Positions 8,373 to 17,965 of a stretch of 64,000 bases of DNA are shown here, one piece after another. The notes under the pieces were generated by a model that was given only the letters and a program-made list of their open reading frames with translations, had not been told where the DNA came from and did no database searches. Where the stretch lies: the NCBI GenBank assembly GCA_965196605.1, contig CBDAKK010000001.1, positions 62,001-126,000 on the forward strand, in the 5' to 3' direction. The translations under genes and the position numbers were made by a program. Positions within the stretch are counted from its first letter, which is position 1. Each line of letters starts with the position of its first letter. The stretch comes from CBDAKK01 sp965196605. Lineage in GTDB: Bacteria > Spirochaetota > Spirochaetia > WTKD01 > G963693115.

Positions 8373-9245
8373 ATGGTCATCAATCATAATCTTAGCGCAA
8401 TGTTTGCGCAACGTGCAGGGAAGTTTAACGACATATCCATGCAAAAGAGTTCTGAAAAACTTTCTTCTGGTATGCGTATAAACCGTGCAGGAGATGATGC
8501 TTCTGGACTCGCTGTGTCTGAAAAGATGCGTTCACAAATTCAAGGGCTCAATCGAGCTGAGAAAAACTCCGCAGATGGTATTTCAATGATACAAACGTCT
8601 GAAGGGTACTTGGATACTACACACGCGCTTCTTCAACGATTGCGAGTTCTGGCAGTACAGTCTGCTAACGGTACGTACACATCTGAAGATCGTGAAAACA
8701 TTCAAGTAGAGGTCGCACAACTTGTGGATGAAGTAAATCGTGTTGCAACAAACGCGCAATACAATGGACTTAATTTGCTTACTGGTCGCTTTGCTGAGGA
8801 TGTCGGAACAAACACGGTAACAGCGAGTATGTGGCTTCATATTGGTGCAAATGTAGATCAACGCATTCGCGTTTACATTGGCACTATGACAGCGCAAGGT
8901 CTTGGCTTACAAGAAGCAGGGCCTACAACACAAGCGGCACCCATCATATCGCTTTCAACGCAAGATAAAGCAAACAGAGCTATTGCACAAGTAAGCGATG
9001 CAATTCAAAGAGTATCTGCTCAACGTGCAAGTTTAGGTGCAGCGCAAATACGGCTTGACTTCAATCGCAAGAGCTTGTCTATTGGCGAAGAAAACTTGCA
9101 AGCTGCGGAATCTCGCATACGAGATACTAACATGGCTCAACAAGTTGTAGACTACACAAGAGACCAAATCGTGGTACAAACTTCGCGCGCAATGTTGGCT
9201 CAAGCGAAGAACCAAAGCGCACAAGTATTGCAACTCTTGCAATAA
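8373..9245 (+). CDS. flaB: Flagellin, periplasmic filament core protein
   Basis: Core subunit of the spirochaete periplasmic flagellum, 290 residues. The N-terminal D0/D1 region (MVINHNLSAMFAQR, then SSGMRINRAGDDASGLAVSE) and the C-terminal D1/D0 region (AESRIRDTNMAQQVVDYTRD to AQVLQLLQ) are typical flagellin. The middle, about residues 150-205, is short because FlaB lacks the exposed D2/D3 domains. No signal peptide is present, as expected for export by the flagellar apparatus. Treponemes usually have several flaB genes, and which paralogue this is cannot be decided here. The gene is monocistronic: its own sigma-28-like promoter, a very strong ribosome site and a terminator after it. Confidence 0.96.
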   Translation: MVINHNLSAMFAQRAGKFNDISMQKSSEKLSSGMRINRAGDDASGLAVSEKMRSQIQGLNRAEKNSADGISMIQTSEGYLDTTHALLQRLRVLAVQSANGTYTSEDRENIQVEVAQLVDEVNRVATNAQYNGLNLLTGRFAEDVGTNTVTASMWLHIGANVDQRIRVYIGTMTAQGLGLQEAGPTTQAAPIISLSTQDKANRAIAQVSDAIQRVSAQRASLGAAQIRLDFNRKSLSIGEENLQAAESRIRDTNMAQQVVDYTRDQIVVQTSRAMLAQAKNQSAQVLQLLQ

Positions 9246-9306
9246 AAACGCGTATCGGAATTACGCGCAGCGCTGCACAAGCAGCAAACAAATTATAGTA
9301 CCTTAC

Positions 9307-9339
9307 AAAAAGTGGTGGCTCCTGTCACCACTTTTTTTT
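9307..9339 (+). terminator. Rho-independent terminator after flaB
   Basis: Stem AAAAGTGGTG / CACCACTTTT with an 8-base loop, followed by a run of eight T. It lies about 60 bases after the flaB stop. Confidence 0.9.
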
Positions 9340-9523
9340 GTAGAGAGTCAAGCAGGAGTTTTTCTACTACTCCCCACTATTACCTAAAAATATTCCGTAG
9401 CCACTCGCTCTAACAAGCGCAATGTCAAAGTCTACTTCATCAATTTTGCTACATATTGCATCACGCCATGTAAAAGCTATGAAAACTTTTGATAAAATAC
9501 TTCATGTGTGCTTTAAAAACACG

Positions 9524-10813
9524 CTACCTTATCGAGTAAAACGCAGCTTTACCCGGATAGCGCGCTGTATCGCCAAGTTCTTCTTCTATGCGTAAGAGTT
9601 GGTTGTATTTTGCAAGTCTGTCTGTGCGAGACATGGAGCCCGTTTTTATTTGCCCAACGCCCAGTGCCACCGCCAAGTCGGCAATAAAGGAATCTTCGGT
9701 TTCGCCGCTACGGTGGCTCATAATTGCCGTGTAGTTAGATTTCTTTGCAAGTTCAACAGCTTCAAAGGTTTCGGTAAGCGTCCCTATTTGGTTCACCTTT
9801 ACCAATATGCTATTTGCAACGCCTTGCGTAATACCCTTTTGTAAAAACGCAACGTTTGTAACAAATAAATCATCTCCAACGAGTTGCACCTTTTCCCCCA
9901 CTGCTTCGGTGAGCATCTTCCAACCTTTCCAGTCGTTTTCTGCCATTCCATCTTCTATGCTGATAATGGGGTATTTGTTAACCCAGTCTGCGTAAAATGA
10001 AGCCATTTGTTCGCTTGTATACTTTTCTTTGCTCGACCACTTGAATTCATAGCATTGTTCGTCCTTGTTATAAAACTCACTTGACGCAGGGTCAAGGGCT
10101 ATCATCACTTCATCTTGTGGCTTATACCCCGCGGCGCTTATCGCTTCCAAAATAATTTCCACTGCCTCATCGTTAGAGCGCAAATTGGGCGCAAACCCAC
10201 CTTCATCTCCTACAGACGTTGCGTAGCCTTGCTTTTTGAGCAAGCTCTTCAAGGTATGAAAGATTTCGCTTGTCATGCGCAATGCTTCTGTAAATGAACC
10301 TGCATTTACGGGCATTATCATAAATTCTTGAAAGTCCACAGAATTATCAGCGTGAGAACCACCGTTTATAATGTTTGCCATGGGTACGGGAAGCACGGTG
10401 GTGTTGTAGGGTCCTAAGTAACGGTAGAGTGGCAATTCGAGGTGGTCTGCCGCCGCGCGTGCCGTTGCCATAGAAACACCTAAAATGGCGTTTGCGCCGA
10501 GCTTGCTTTTATTTGGCGTTCCATCGAGTTCTATCATGGTCTGGTCAATTTCACATTGATTAAGTGCATCGAGTTCTAGCAACCTTGGCGCAATAAGGGT
10601 GTTTACATTTTCCACAGCTTTTAAGACGCCCTTACCCATATATGCCTCACCGCCGTCTCGTAATTCAACTGCTTCATTCTCTCCCGTTGATGCTCCTGAA
10701 GGCACCGCGGCCCTTCCAAAAGATCCGTCCTCCAACTCGACGTCCACTTCAACAGTGGGGTTTCCTCGTGAGTCAAATATTTGTCTTGCTTGTATCTCTG
10801 CAATATATGCCAT
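9524..10813 (-). CDS. eno: Enolase
   Basis: Glycolytic enzyme converting 2-phosphoglycerate to phosphoenolpyruvate, 429 residues, the normal bacterial length. Diagnostic stretches include RQIFDSRGNPTVEVDVELED, AAVPSGASTGENEA, SVGDEGGFAPNL, ISIEDGMAENDW, VGDDLFVTN and the C-terminal SHRSGETEDSFIADLAV. The ATG at 10813 is chosen over upstream in-frame codons because the family begins MAYIAEIQARQI and AAGGGAG lies at the right distance. The gene stands alone, divergent from the fatty-acid cluster. No convincing terminator was seen after it: the 270 bases between it and the flaB terminator hold nothing I recognise. Confidence 0.97.
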   Translation of the reverse strand: MAYIAEIQARQIFDSRGNPTVEVDVELEDGSFGRAAVPSGASTGENEAVELRDGGEAYMGKGVLKAVENVNTLIAPRLLELDALNQCEIDQTMIELDGTPNKSKLGANAILGVSMATARAAADHLELPLYRYLGPYNTTVLPVPMANIINGGSHADNSVDFQEFMIMPVNAGSFTEALRMTSEIFHTLKSLLKKQGYATSVGDEGGFAPNLRSNDEAVEIILEAISAAGYKPQDEVMIALDPASSEFYNKDEQCYEFKWSSKEKYTSEQMASFYADWVNKYPIISIEDGMAENDWKGWKMLTEAVGEKVQLVGDDLFVTNVAFLQKGITQGVANSILVKVNQIGTLTETFEAVELAKKSNYTAIMSHRSGETEDSFIADLAVALGVGQIKTGSMSRTDRLAKYNQLLRIEEELGDTARYPGKAAFYSIR

Positions 10814-10969
10814 GATATGCTCCCTTGTAATTATTGATATATTTGTTAGTATAGCAAGGGCGCTTATCTTTCTTCTACACAATGCTAAAAATTAGCATTA
10901 GTCTTGTAGTTATACGTGACTTAGAATATAATCAAGCTTAAAAAGACACATGTTGTTTTTATCGTTGTT

Positions 10970-11017
10970 AGACTAGATGGGTATTGCTTAAATACTAATC
11001 TATAGACTAGATTGACA
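10970..11017 (+). promoter_or_regulatory. Possible operator and -35 element upstream of the beta-oxidation cluster
   Basis: AGACTAGAT occurs twice, at 10970-10978 and 11004-11012. An inverted repeat AATCTA-TAGAC-TAGATT at 10997-11013 overlaps a TTGACA hexamer at 11012-11017. A repressor bound here could block the promoter. The -10 element is weak (TCAAAT at 11035-11040 at 17-base spacing). Confidence 0.42.
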
Positions 11018-11098
11018 ACATACTCTACGTTATTTCAAATCGCATAACATTTTTGAAATGCTTTTTGAATAATTTTAAATGTTAAGGAGGTTTGCGGC

Positions 11099-12845
11099 AT
11101 GTTTGCATTTACTACCTTGCCAGAACTATTCGTAGAATCTTTTGATTCTCATTCGCGTGAAGGAGTGCTACAATTTCTCTCTGCCGAACAATCATTTTCT
11201 TATTCTTCATCACAAGTAAAATCACGCGTTACCAACCTTGCCTTGGGGTTGCTCAGCCTAGGATTAAAACAGGGAGATTCCGTAGGCATTATGGCACCAT
11301 CGTGCCCAGACTGGATTATGCTTGATTTTGCGATTCAAATTGCAGGCGGTATTTCCGTCCCCATTTTTAAGAAAATTGCCCCGCAAAGTTTTACGCATGA
11401 GGTGCGCGACTCTGGAATGAAGATTCTATTCTTAGGTAATCAATACGAACGTGAAAAAGCTCATGCACATAAAAATGAACTGAAACACATCATCACATTT
11501 TGCTACCCCGGAGAACACACGGAGTTTGAAGCCTTGCTTAAAGCAGGCGAAGAAAGAGCCAAGCAGGACCCAAATGAATTTGAAAAGTGCGTAAATTTGG
11601 TAAAGGCATCTGATATTGCAACCATTATCTACACCAGTGGCTCTACAGGCTTACCCAAAGGTGTGAAACTTTCACAAGCAAACATAGTCTCACAGGTTTA
11701 TGCAACTTCAGAGCGTTTTAAATTTCACCCCCAAAGCGATGTTGCACTTTCCGTGTTGCCGCTTGCTCATATCTTTGAACGCATGGTTGCACATTTTTAC
11801 ATTGCCTCGCAAATACCAATACACTTTATAGACGACCCGAAAAACATTGGGCTCTATATAAAACAAGTGCGCCCTACCATACTCACCGTAGTGCCGCGCA
11901 TATTAGAAAAGGTTTACTTGAAGATGAAGCAGGGTGTTGAAAAAGCACATGGCTTAAAAAAAAATTATTGGAAAGGCGGCAATACGGCGTGCCGAAACGC
12001 GAGATGAAACAAAAGACGCAGGCGCATTTGATAAACTCTATGATGCCTTGGTTTACAAAAAAATGCGAGAGGGTCTTGGCGGACGTATTCGTCTTGCTAT
12101 TTCCGGTAGCGCAAAACTCGATGCAAGTCTTGGTCGATTTTTTATAAACATAGGACTGCCTCTTTATGAAGGCTATGGCATGACCGAGTCTTCACCCGTC
12201 ATTGCTGCAAACTACCCCGACCATAGAAAACTTGGAACGGTGGGACAACTATTTCCAAAAGTGCGAGCAAAAATAGAAAACGGCGAAATACTTGTAAAAG
12301 GCCCAAACGTCATGCAAGGATATCACAACATGCCAAACGAAACGGCAAATACCATTACAGCAGACGGCTGGTTACACACGGGTGACTTGGGCACGCTTGA
12401 TAGCGAGGGCTACTTAAGCATAGTTGGGCGAAAGAAGGAATTATTTAAAAAATCGACAGGCGAATACGTAGCCCCCGTGCCCATTGAACAAAAGCTAGCA
12501 AAAATAGACGGTATTGATGCAGCAGTTATTTTTGCAGAGAACCGTTCATATGTCGTAGCGCTCTTATTCCCAGATATGGAGGCGCTTGCACAGTTGAAAA
12601 AACGCATTGCTTCAACAAGTATTGAGGATGAAGAGTTTCTTGAGTCTTCGCAAATGCGTGACTATTTACAAGGACATATAGCGCAAGTTAACGCTACGCT
12701 GCATAGCGCACAGCGGATTGAAAGATTTCACCTCATGGATCACAGCGCAAGCATTGAGAACGGAGAACTTACCGCAACGATGAAAATGCGGCGCTTTACC
12801 ATTGAAGAAATGTACCAAGATATTATTGAAGACTTATATAAATAA
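11099..12845 (+). pseudogene. fadD: Long-chain acyl-CoA synthetase, frameshifted
   Basis: AMP-forming fatty acid-CoA ligase that would activate fatty acids for beta-oxidation. The first frame (11099-12007) carries IIYTSGSTGLPKGVK, the ATP-binding motif. The second (in frame to 12845) carries EGYGMTESSPV, GWLHTGDLG and the C-terminal lid. The frames are joined at a run of nine A at 11956-11964: with eight A the protein reads through without a break (KKIIGKAAIRRAETRDETKDAG) to about 581 residues, normal for the family. Options are a pseudogene, phase variation or transcript slippage at the A run, or a sequencing error. A strong AAGGAGG precedes the ATG. Symbol assigned by family; paralogues are possible. 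Confidence 0.85.
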
Positions 12846-12857
12846 TTGGAGGATATC

Positions 12858-14144
12858 GTGAATCGAATTGCAATTGTAACGGGAATGAGAACCCCCATGG
12901 CAAAGACGGGCACCATACTGAAAGACACGCAGGCTGATGACCTTGCCGCGCATGTGCTGCGCGAAGTTGTAAACAGAAGTGGCATTGATGCAACTGAGAT
13001 AGACGAAGTGATACTGGGAAATGTTGCGCAGCCTGCGCATTCGGCAAATATTGCACGAGTAGCGGCGCTTAAAGCAGGCGTTCCCATAGCCGTACATGCG
13101 CAGACCGTGCACAGAAACTGTGCAAGCGGCGTGCAATCCATTACCGCCGCTGTCAACAAAATTGAAGCAGGACGCGGGTCTGTGTTTCTCGTAGGGGGCA
13201 CGGAGAGCATGAGTAATATTCCGCTGCTTTTTGGTAAGGAATACACGGCCTTCATAAGCCGTCTTATGAGGGCAAAAACCCTGGGGGCAAAAATAAAAAC
13301 GCTTCTACAATTCCGTCTGCGCATGCTAAAACCCACCATTGGCTTAGTACAAGGCCTCACCGACCCGGTGAGTGGGCTTATCATGGGGCTTACTGCGGAA
13401 AACCTCGCGAGAGAGTTTCATATATCTCGTGAAGAACAAGATGAATTTGCACTTCGAAGTCATGAGTGCGCTATTAAGGCGCAGACGCAGGGCATTTTTG
13501 ACGAAGAAATTGCACCATTAGCAGCGTGGCCAAAATTTGAAAGCCTGGTGAGGCAAGACATAGGCCCGCGCGCAAACCAAAGCCTTGCAACGCTTGCAAA
13601 ACTTAAGCCATATTTTGATAAGCGCAACGGCACGGTAACTGTGGGCAATTCTTCGCAAGTCACCGACGGCGCAGCGGCGCTTTTGCTCATGAGTGAAAAC
13701 CAAGCAAAGCAACGAGGGCTTGAGCCACTCGGCTATGTTCGAGATTATGCATACGCCTCACTTGAGCCCGATCGCATGGGACTGGGTCCGGTGTACGCTA
13801 CAGCACGCCTCATGGAGCGTACAAGTTTTACCATGAAAGACATTGGGTACGTAGAACTCAATGAAGCCTTTGCAGCGCAGGTTATAGCGTGCGAACGCGC
13901 CTTTGATTCGGATGCTTTTGCAAAGACCTTTTTAGGCAGAGAGTCAAAGCTCGGCGCCATTGACCGAAGCATGCTCAATGCAAATGGTGGCGCAATTGCA
14001 CTAGGCCACCCCGTAGGCATGACGGGCACGAGAATAGTGCTACACACGCTCAGAGAGTTGAGACGCCGTAAAAAGAACACGGGGCTTGCCACACTGTGCG
14101 TAGGCGGCGGGCAAGGCGCAGCCCTTCTTTTGGAGGTCGCATGA
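12858..14144 (+). CDS. Acetyl-CoA acyltransferase (thiolase)
   Basis: Predicted 3-ketoacyl-CoA thiolase, 428 residues, catalysing the last step of beta-oxidation. Marks: the acylated Cys in VHRNCASGVQSI, VGGTESMSNIP, NGTVTVGNSSQVTDGAAALL, ELNEAFAAQV, NANGGAIALGHPVGMTG with the catalytic His, and the second Cys in ATLCVGGGQG. The GTG at 12858 is the likely start because TGGAGGA lies 4 bases before it and MNRIAIVTGMRTP fits the family; an in-frame TTG at 12846 is part of that ribosome site. It begins 12 bases after the ligase and overlaps the next gene in ATGATGA. The length suggests a FadI-like rather than short biosynthetic thiolase. Confidence 0.9.
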   Translation: MNRIAIVTGMRTPMAKTGTILKDTQADDLAAHVLREVVNRSGIDATEIDEVILGNVAQPAHSANIARVAALKAGVPIAVHAQTVHRNCASGVQSITAAVNKIEAGRGSVFLVGGTESMSNIPLLFGKEYTAFISRLMRAKTLGAKIKTLLQFRLRMLKPTIGLVQGLTDPVSGLIMGLTAENLAREFHISREEQDEFALRSHECAIKAQTQGIFDEEIAPLAAWPKFESLVRQDIGPRANQSLATLAKLKPYFDKRNGTVTVGNSSQVTDGAAALLLMSENQAKQRGLEPLGYVRDYAYASLEPDRMGLGPVYATARLMERTSFTMKDIGYVELNEAFAAQVIACERAFDSDAFAKTFLGRESKLGAIDRSMLNANGGAIALGHPVGMTGTRIVLHTLRELRRRKKNTGLATLCVGGGQGAALLLEVA

Positions 14145-16315
14145 TGAATACCATACAGCTCAAAGTACAAGACGGAATTGCACAACTTATTTTCGATATG
14201 GAAGGCGAAAAAGTAAACAAGCTTTCAACACCCGTGATGCGTGAACTTGAGACACACCTCGATGCTCTTGGAACGCGAGACGACGTAAAGGCACTTGTAT
14301 TTCAAAGCGCCAAGGAGTCGATATTTATTGCAGGCGCCGACATACACGAAATTGCAGACATACAGAAGCGCGAAGATGCCATGAAAAAAGCGGGCATGGG
14401 GCAGCAGATTATGAACAAAATTGAAGACCTGCCTTTTCCCACCATTGCCTTTATAAACGGCGCGGCCATGGGCGGCGGGCTTGAACTCGCCCTTTCTTGC
14501 GACTTCCGCATTGCGGTCATAGGTGCAAAAACCAAACTTGGCTTGCCCGAAACACAACTCGGCATTATTCCGGGCTTTGGCGGCACGTACCGCCTGCCCC
14601 GCCTCGTAGGCCTTGTGCAAGCTGCAAAAATGATACTCTCGGGTAAGCCCGTAGACGCCAAAAAAGCCGCAAAAATAAAGCTCGTCGATGCCGCCTATCC
14701 GCAAGAGTTTTTGCAAGACTGGGGCATGCGTTTTGTACAACAGCTTGTAACGCAACCACAGCGCACGGCTACCTTGAAAAAAAAGCGCGCTGAAAAAAAG
14801 TTTGCACAGGCTTTTAGTGAAGATTTCTTTCTCGGTAGGGGCATGGTGATAAAGGCACTGCGAAAAAACGTACTCAGCAAAACAGCAGGACACTACCCCG
14901 CGCATGGTGCAGCTATACGCGTTTTGCAAAAAGCCGCAGGCGCTACTAGAACGCGTGCGCTCAAAATAGAACTTGAAGCCTTTGGAGACCTTGCTCCTTC
15001 ACCTCAATGCAAAAACTTAGTCGCATTGTTTTTTGCACAAGAAAAAGCAAAAAAACAACACCGCATGCCCCACGGCGCGGTTACTGAGCTTGCCAGTGCC
15101 GCAGTACTGGGCGCAGGAGTCATGGGTGGAAAAATTGCATGGCTTTTTAGCAAAAAAGGCATACCTGTTGTTATGAAGGACATAGCGTGGGACGCCGTAC
15201 AAAAAGGCTATGCAGAGGCAAAGTCTGTCTACAACACGCTTGTCAAAATAAAAAAAGCCGATGCGCGAGACGTAAGCCTAGGCATGAACAAAATATCCGG
15301 GGTGGTGGACTATGCCGCTATTGGCAAACCCACGCTGGTGGTAGAAGCAGTAGTCGAAAATGTAAAAATAAAGCAACAAGTACTTGCGGAGCTTGAGACT
15401 TACGTTTCGTCCGACACGCTTATAGTAAGCAACACCTCGGCGCTTTCAATTGATGAGCTTGCCTCAAGCCTGAAAAACCCACAGCGCTTTTGCGGCATGC
15501 ATTTTTTCAACCCCGCGCACCGCATGCCCCTTGTGGAAATAATTGCGGGCACGCATGCTTCTGAAACAACCATTGCCCGCGCGGTACATGCAGCAAAAAC
15601 CTTGGGCAAGACTCCCATTGTGGTGAAAAACTGCCCCGGTTTTCTTGTGAATCGACTACTCATGCCCTACCTCAACGAAGCGGTGAAACTCCTCGAAGAA
15701 GGACGCAGCGTAACTATCATAGATGCAGCGTTTAAAAACTGGGGCATGCCCATGGGTCCATTAAGGCTGCTCGATGAAATTGGTATTGACGTAGGACATA
15801 AAGTTGCACACACACTGAATGAGGCCTACGGAGAACGCATGAACACGGGCGCACTCTTCTCAAAACTTACCGAGTACAACGCCGCGCATGCAGACAATCC
15901 CCTGCTAGGCAAAAAAAGCGGCTCAGGTTTCTATGTTTATGACAAAGCAGTAAAACCCAATCCACGAATCACCGTCATGATAGCGAAACTCTTACGCAAA
16001 AGTAGTAAAGGCGTCTCGTTTGAAGACGTACTACAGCGCCCGCTCTTCATGATGATTAACGAAGCTGCGCGCGCCTTGGAAGAGTCTGTAGTGCAATCTG
16101 CGTGGGAACTCGATCTCGCGCTTATCATGGGCACAGGCTTTCCGCCATTTCGTGGTGGATTGCTCACATGGGCAGACGCGAAGGGCGCAAAAACCATATA
16201 CGAGAACCTTCAGGGCTTGCAAGCTAGGTACGGGAGTCGTTTTGAGCCCGCGCCGCTCATTGAGCGTTTGGCAAAAGAAGGCCTGAGTTTTTATCAGGCA
16301 TACCCCGGATTATAG
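14144..16315 (+). CDS. fadJ: Enoyl-CoA hydratase / 3-hydroxyacyl-CoA dehydrogenase fusion
   Basis: Bifunctional beta-oxidation enzyme of 723 residues. The N-terminal crotonase part (about 1-190) shows FIAGADIHEI, the oxyanion hole region NGAAMGGGLELALSCD and LGLPETQLGIIPGFGG with the catalytic Glu. From about residue 315 an NAD-binding domain begins (AAVLGAGVMGGKIAWLF), followed by NTSALSIDELA, MHFFNPAHRMPLVE and the C-terminal dehydrogenase domain (NCPGFLVNRLLMPYLNEA, GMPMGPLRLLDEIG). The start is at 14144 (7 bases after GGAGG) or 14141, overlapping the thiolase stop. The gene order ligase-thiolase-FadJ indicates one operon. The symbol reflects the domain order, not a proven orthology. Confidence 0.9.
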   Translation: MNTIQLKVQDGIAQLIFDMEGEKVNKLSTPVMRELETHLDALGTRDDVKALVFQSAKESIFIAGADIHEIADIQKREDAMKKAGMGQQIMNKIEDLPFPTIAFINGAAMGGGLELALSCDFRIAVIGAKTKLGLPETQLGIIPGFGGTYRLPRLVGLVQAAKMILSGKPVDAKKAAKIKLVDAAYPQEFLQDWGMRFVQQLVTQPQRTATLKKKRAEKKFAQAFSEDFFLGRGMVIKALRKNVLSKTAGHYPAHGAAIRVLQKAAGATRTRALKIELEAFGDLAPSPQCKNLVALFFAQEKAKKQHRMPHGAVTELASAAVLGAGVMGGKIAWLFSKKGIPVVMKDIAWDAVQKGYAEAKSVYNTLVKIKKADARDVSLGMNKISGVVDYAAIGKPTLVVEAVVENVKIKQQVLAELETYVSSDTLIVSNTSALSIDELASSLKNPQRFCGMHFFNPAHRMPLVEIIAGTHASETTIARAVHAAKTLGKTPIVVKNCPGFLVNRLLMPYLNEAVKLLEEGRSVTIIDAAFKNWGMPMGPLRLLDEIGIDVGHKVAHTLNEAYGERMNTGALFSKLTEYNAAHADNPLLGKKSGSGFYVYDKAVKPNPRITVMIAKLLRKSSKGVSFEDVLQRPLFMMINEAARALEESVVQSAWELDLALIMGTGFPPFRGGLLTWADAKGAKTIYENLQGLQARYGSRFEPAPLIERLAKEGLSFYQAYPGL

Positions 16316-16336
16316 ACCAACCGCGAGCAGACGCCT

Positions 16337-16359
16337 CTGCGTAACGTAATGTTACGCAG
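16337..16359. terminator. Hairpin between convergent fadJ and acyl-CoA dehydrogenase genes
   Basis: Perfect 9-bp arms CTGCGTAAC / GTTACGCAG with a 5-base loop between two converging genes. It overlaps the stop codon of the minus-strand gene. It lacks a U-run, so termination is only a suggestion. Confidence 0.4.
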
Positions 16360-17965
16360 GCGCTGTATCGCCGTCTGCGCTTGCATCAAGTGCAACAAAC
16401 AACTTGTGGTGAGCCTTCTCAATCTCATTTGCCTCTACAAAGCCGCATTCCTTTTGCGTGCGCTTTGCCTCCTCAATCAAGTAGTCAAGCGCCAATGAGT
16501 CCCGAGCATCGGCCTCCCTCGTGCTCTCAAGGTACGCCACCGCTGCCACCAAGCTAAAAAGCGACACAGAAATACTCGTCATACGCCTTAAGAAAAACTC
16601 CTTATGCACAATGTCCTTCTTATATTTCACAAGCCCCTTATATGCTAGCTTTCTAAAAACAGCCTCGCTTTCGCACGCCACCTTCAAAGCACGCTGCAAC
16701 CGAGCGCTGGAAACCTTAATTTTTGTAAGCAAGCGTTTAGATGAAAGACGCATCATAGCGAAAAGAGCAGCAAGCCCGCCGCGTTTTTTCATGTCCTTGG
16801 CATAGTCCCGAAAAAGGGTAAGGGGTGGGTAGATGGAGTGAATTTCGCTGGTACCCTCAAAGATAGTGGTAACGCGAAAATCGCGCATGCGCTTTTCATA
16901 CGGCATGGTCGAAATAAAGCCCGCGCCGCCCGCAGTCTGCAAGGCATCGTAAAGCGTGTCCCAACACTTGTTTGTGCCATAGAGCTTGCAATGCGAACTC
17001 TCCATGGCAACATTCATCAAGGGGTTTTGCTCCAGCAAGCGTGCCGTAAAATACGTCATTGCAGAACTCGCAAAACCATGCGCATGCGCGCGGACTATTT
17101 TTTCTTGAATAAGTTCAAAGGACTTAATAGGCACGGAGAACTGCTTTCGCTTGTTTGCCCGTTCCAGCATGTCATGAAGCGATTGCTTCATAAGCCCCGA
17201 AGACGCCGCTCCAAGCCCGAGTCGCCCGTAATTGAGTACATTCATGGCAATCTTAAAGCCATCTCCTTCGCTCCCTATGAGGTTCTTTTTAGGCACTTTT
17301 ACCCCATTAAATTGAATAGCGGCAGTAGAACTAACGGCAAGCCCCATTTTCGACATATCCTTGCCTACACGCACCCCCTCCCAGCTTCTCTCAACAATAA
17401 AGGCACCCATGCGCCCTTTCTTATCATCATCCAGCTGCGCAAAAACCGTAAAGCCGCCTGCGTAGTTTGCATTCGTAATATAAGTCTTGCTTCCATTCAA
17501 AATATAGTACTCTCCGTCTTCTGAACGAATAGCGCTTGTACTAATATTCTGTGCATCTGAACCAATGGCAGGCTCTGTAAGCGCATAGGCAAAAACCATG
17601 TCACCTGAAGCTGCCTGTGGCAAATACTGCTGTTTTTGCGCCTCATTCCCAAACAGCAAGACGCCCTTAATGCCAATAGAAAGATGCGCAAGCGGCACTA
17701 ACACAAGCGCCATGTCCATGCGAGCCATTTCTTCAACAACGCGCAAATATTCCGTAATGCTAAACCCAAGGCCACCGTATTCAGTCGGTATTGTCAGCCC
17801 AAAAATACCCGTGTCTTTAAGATCGCGCATCAAATCATCGGGAATTGCACCATGTTTTTCAAGCTCATTTGCAGAATAAGCACCGACAACCTTTGTATAC
17901 GCATTCATAAACGCAGCTATTTTCGCCTCATCCGCGCTCCTACATATCCGTACAAAATAAATCAT
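16352..17965 (-). CDS. Acyl-CoA dehydrogenase family protein
   Basis: Flavoprotein predicted to oxidise acyl-CoA to trans-2-enoyl-CoA, the first beta-oxidation step. Family marks: IFGLTIPTEYGGLGFS, FAYALTEPAIGSDAQNI (FAD/substrate loop), GSKTYITNANYAGG, KMGLAVSSTAAIQF, LGAASSGLMKQSL, QTAGGAGFISTMPYEKRMRD and TTIFEGTSEIHSIY. A C-terminal extension of about 150 residues is present, as in some longer FadE-type proteins. The ATG at 17965 follows GGAGAG. However, another frame from ATG 18023 or 18020, behind AGGGGGA, encodes a protein-like stretch (LGFLEYLYRGELRHDLF) and stops at about 17943, so the true N-terminus may have been lost by a frameshift. It converges on fadJ and completes the pathway. 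Confidence 0.82.
   Translation of the reverse strand: MIYFVRICRSADEAKIAAFMNAYTKVVGAYSANELEKHGAIPDDLMRDLKDTGIFGLTIPTEYGGLGFSITEYLRVVEEMARMDMALVLVPLAHLSIGIKGVLLFGNEAQKQQYLPQAASGDMVFAYALTEPAIGSDAQNISTSAIRSEDGEYYILNGSKTYITNANYAGGFTVFAQLDDDKKGRMGAFIVERSWEGVRVGKDMSKMGLAVSSTAAIQFNGVKVPKKNLIGSEGDGFKIAMNVLNYGRLGLGAASSGLMKQSLHDMLERANKRKQFSVPIKSFELIQEKIVRAHAHGFASSAMTYFTARLLEQNPLMNVAMESSHCKLYGTNKCWDTLYDALQTAGGAGFISTMPYEKRMRDFRVTTIFEGTSEIHSIYPPLTLFRDYAKDMKKRGGLAALFAMMRLSSKRLLTKIKVSSARLQRALKVACESEAVFRKLAYKGLVKYKKDIVHKEFFLRRMTSISVSLFSLVAAVAYLESTREADARDSLALDYLIEEAKRTQKECGFVEANEIEKAHHKLFVALDASADGDTAPA

Noticed and set aside
9599..9844. Plus-strand ORFs inside enolase and similar antisense ORFs in mutS, bamA and tamB
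   Set aside because: They are shadows of well-supported genes on the other strand and have no family resemblance.
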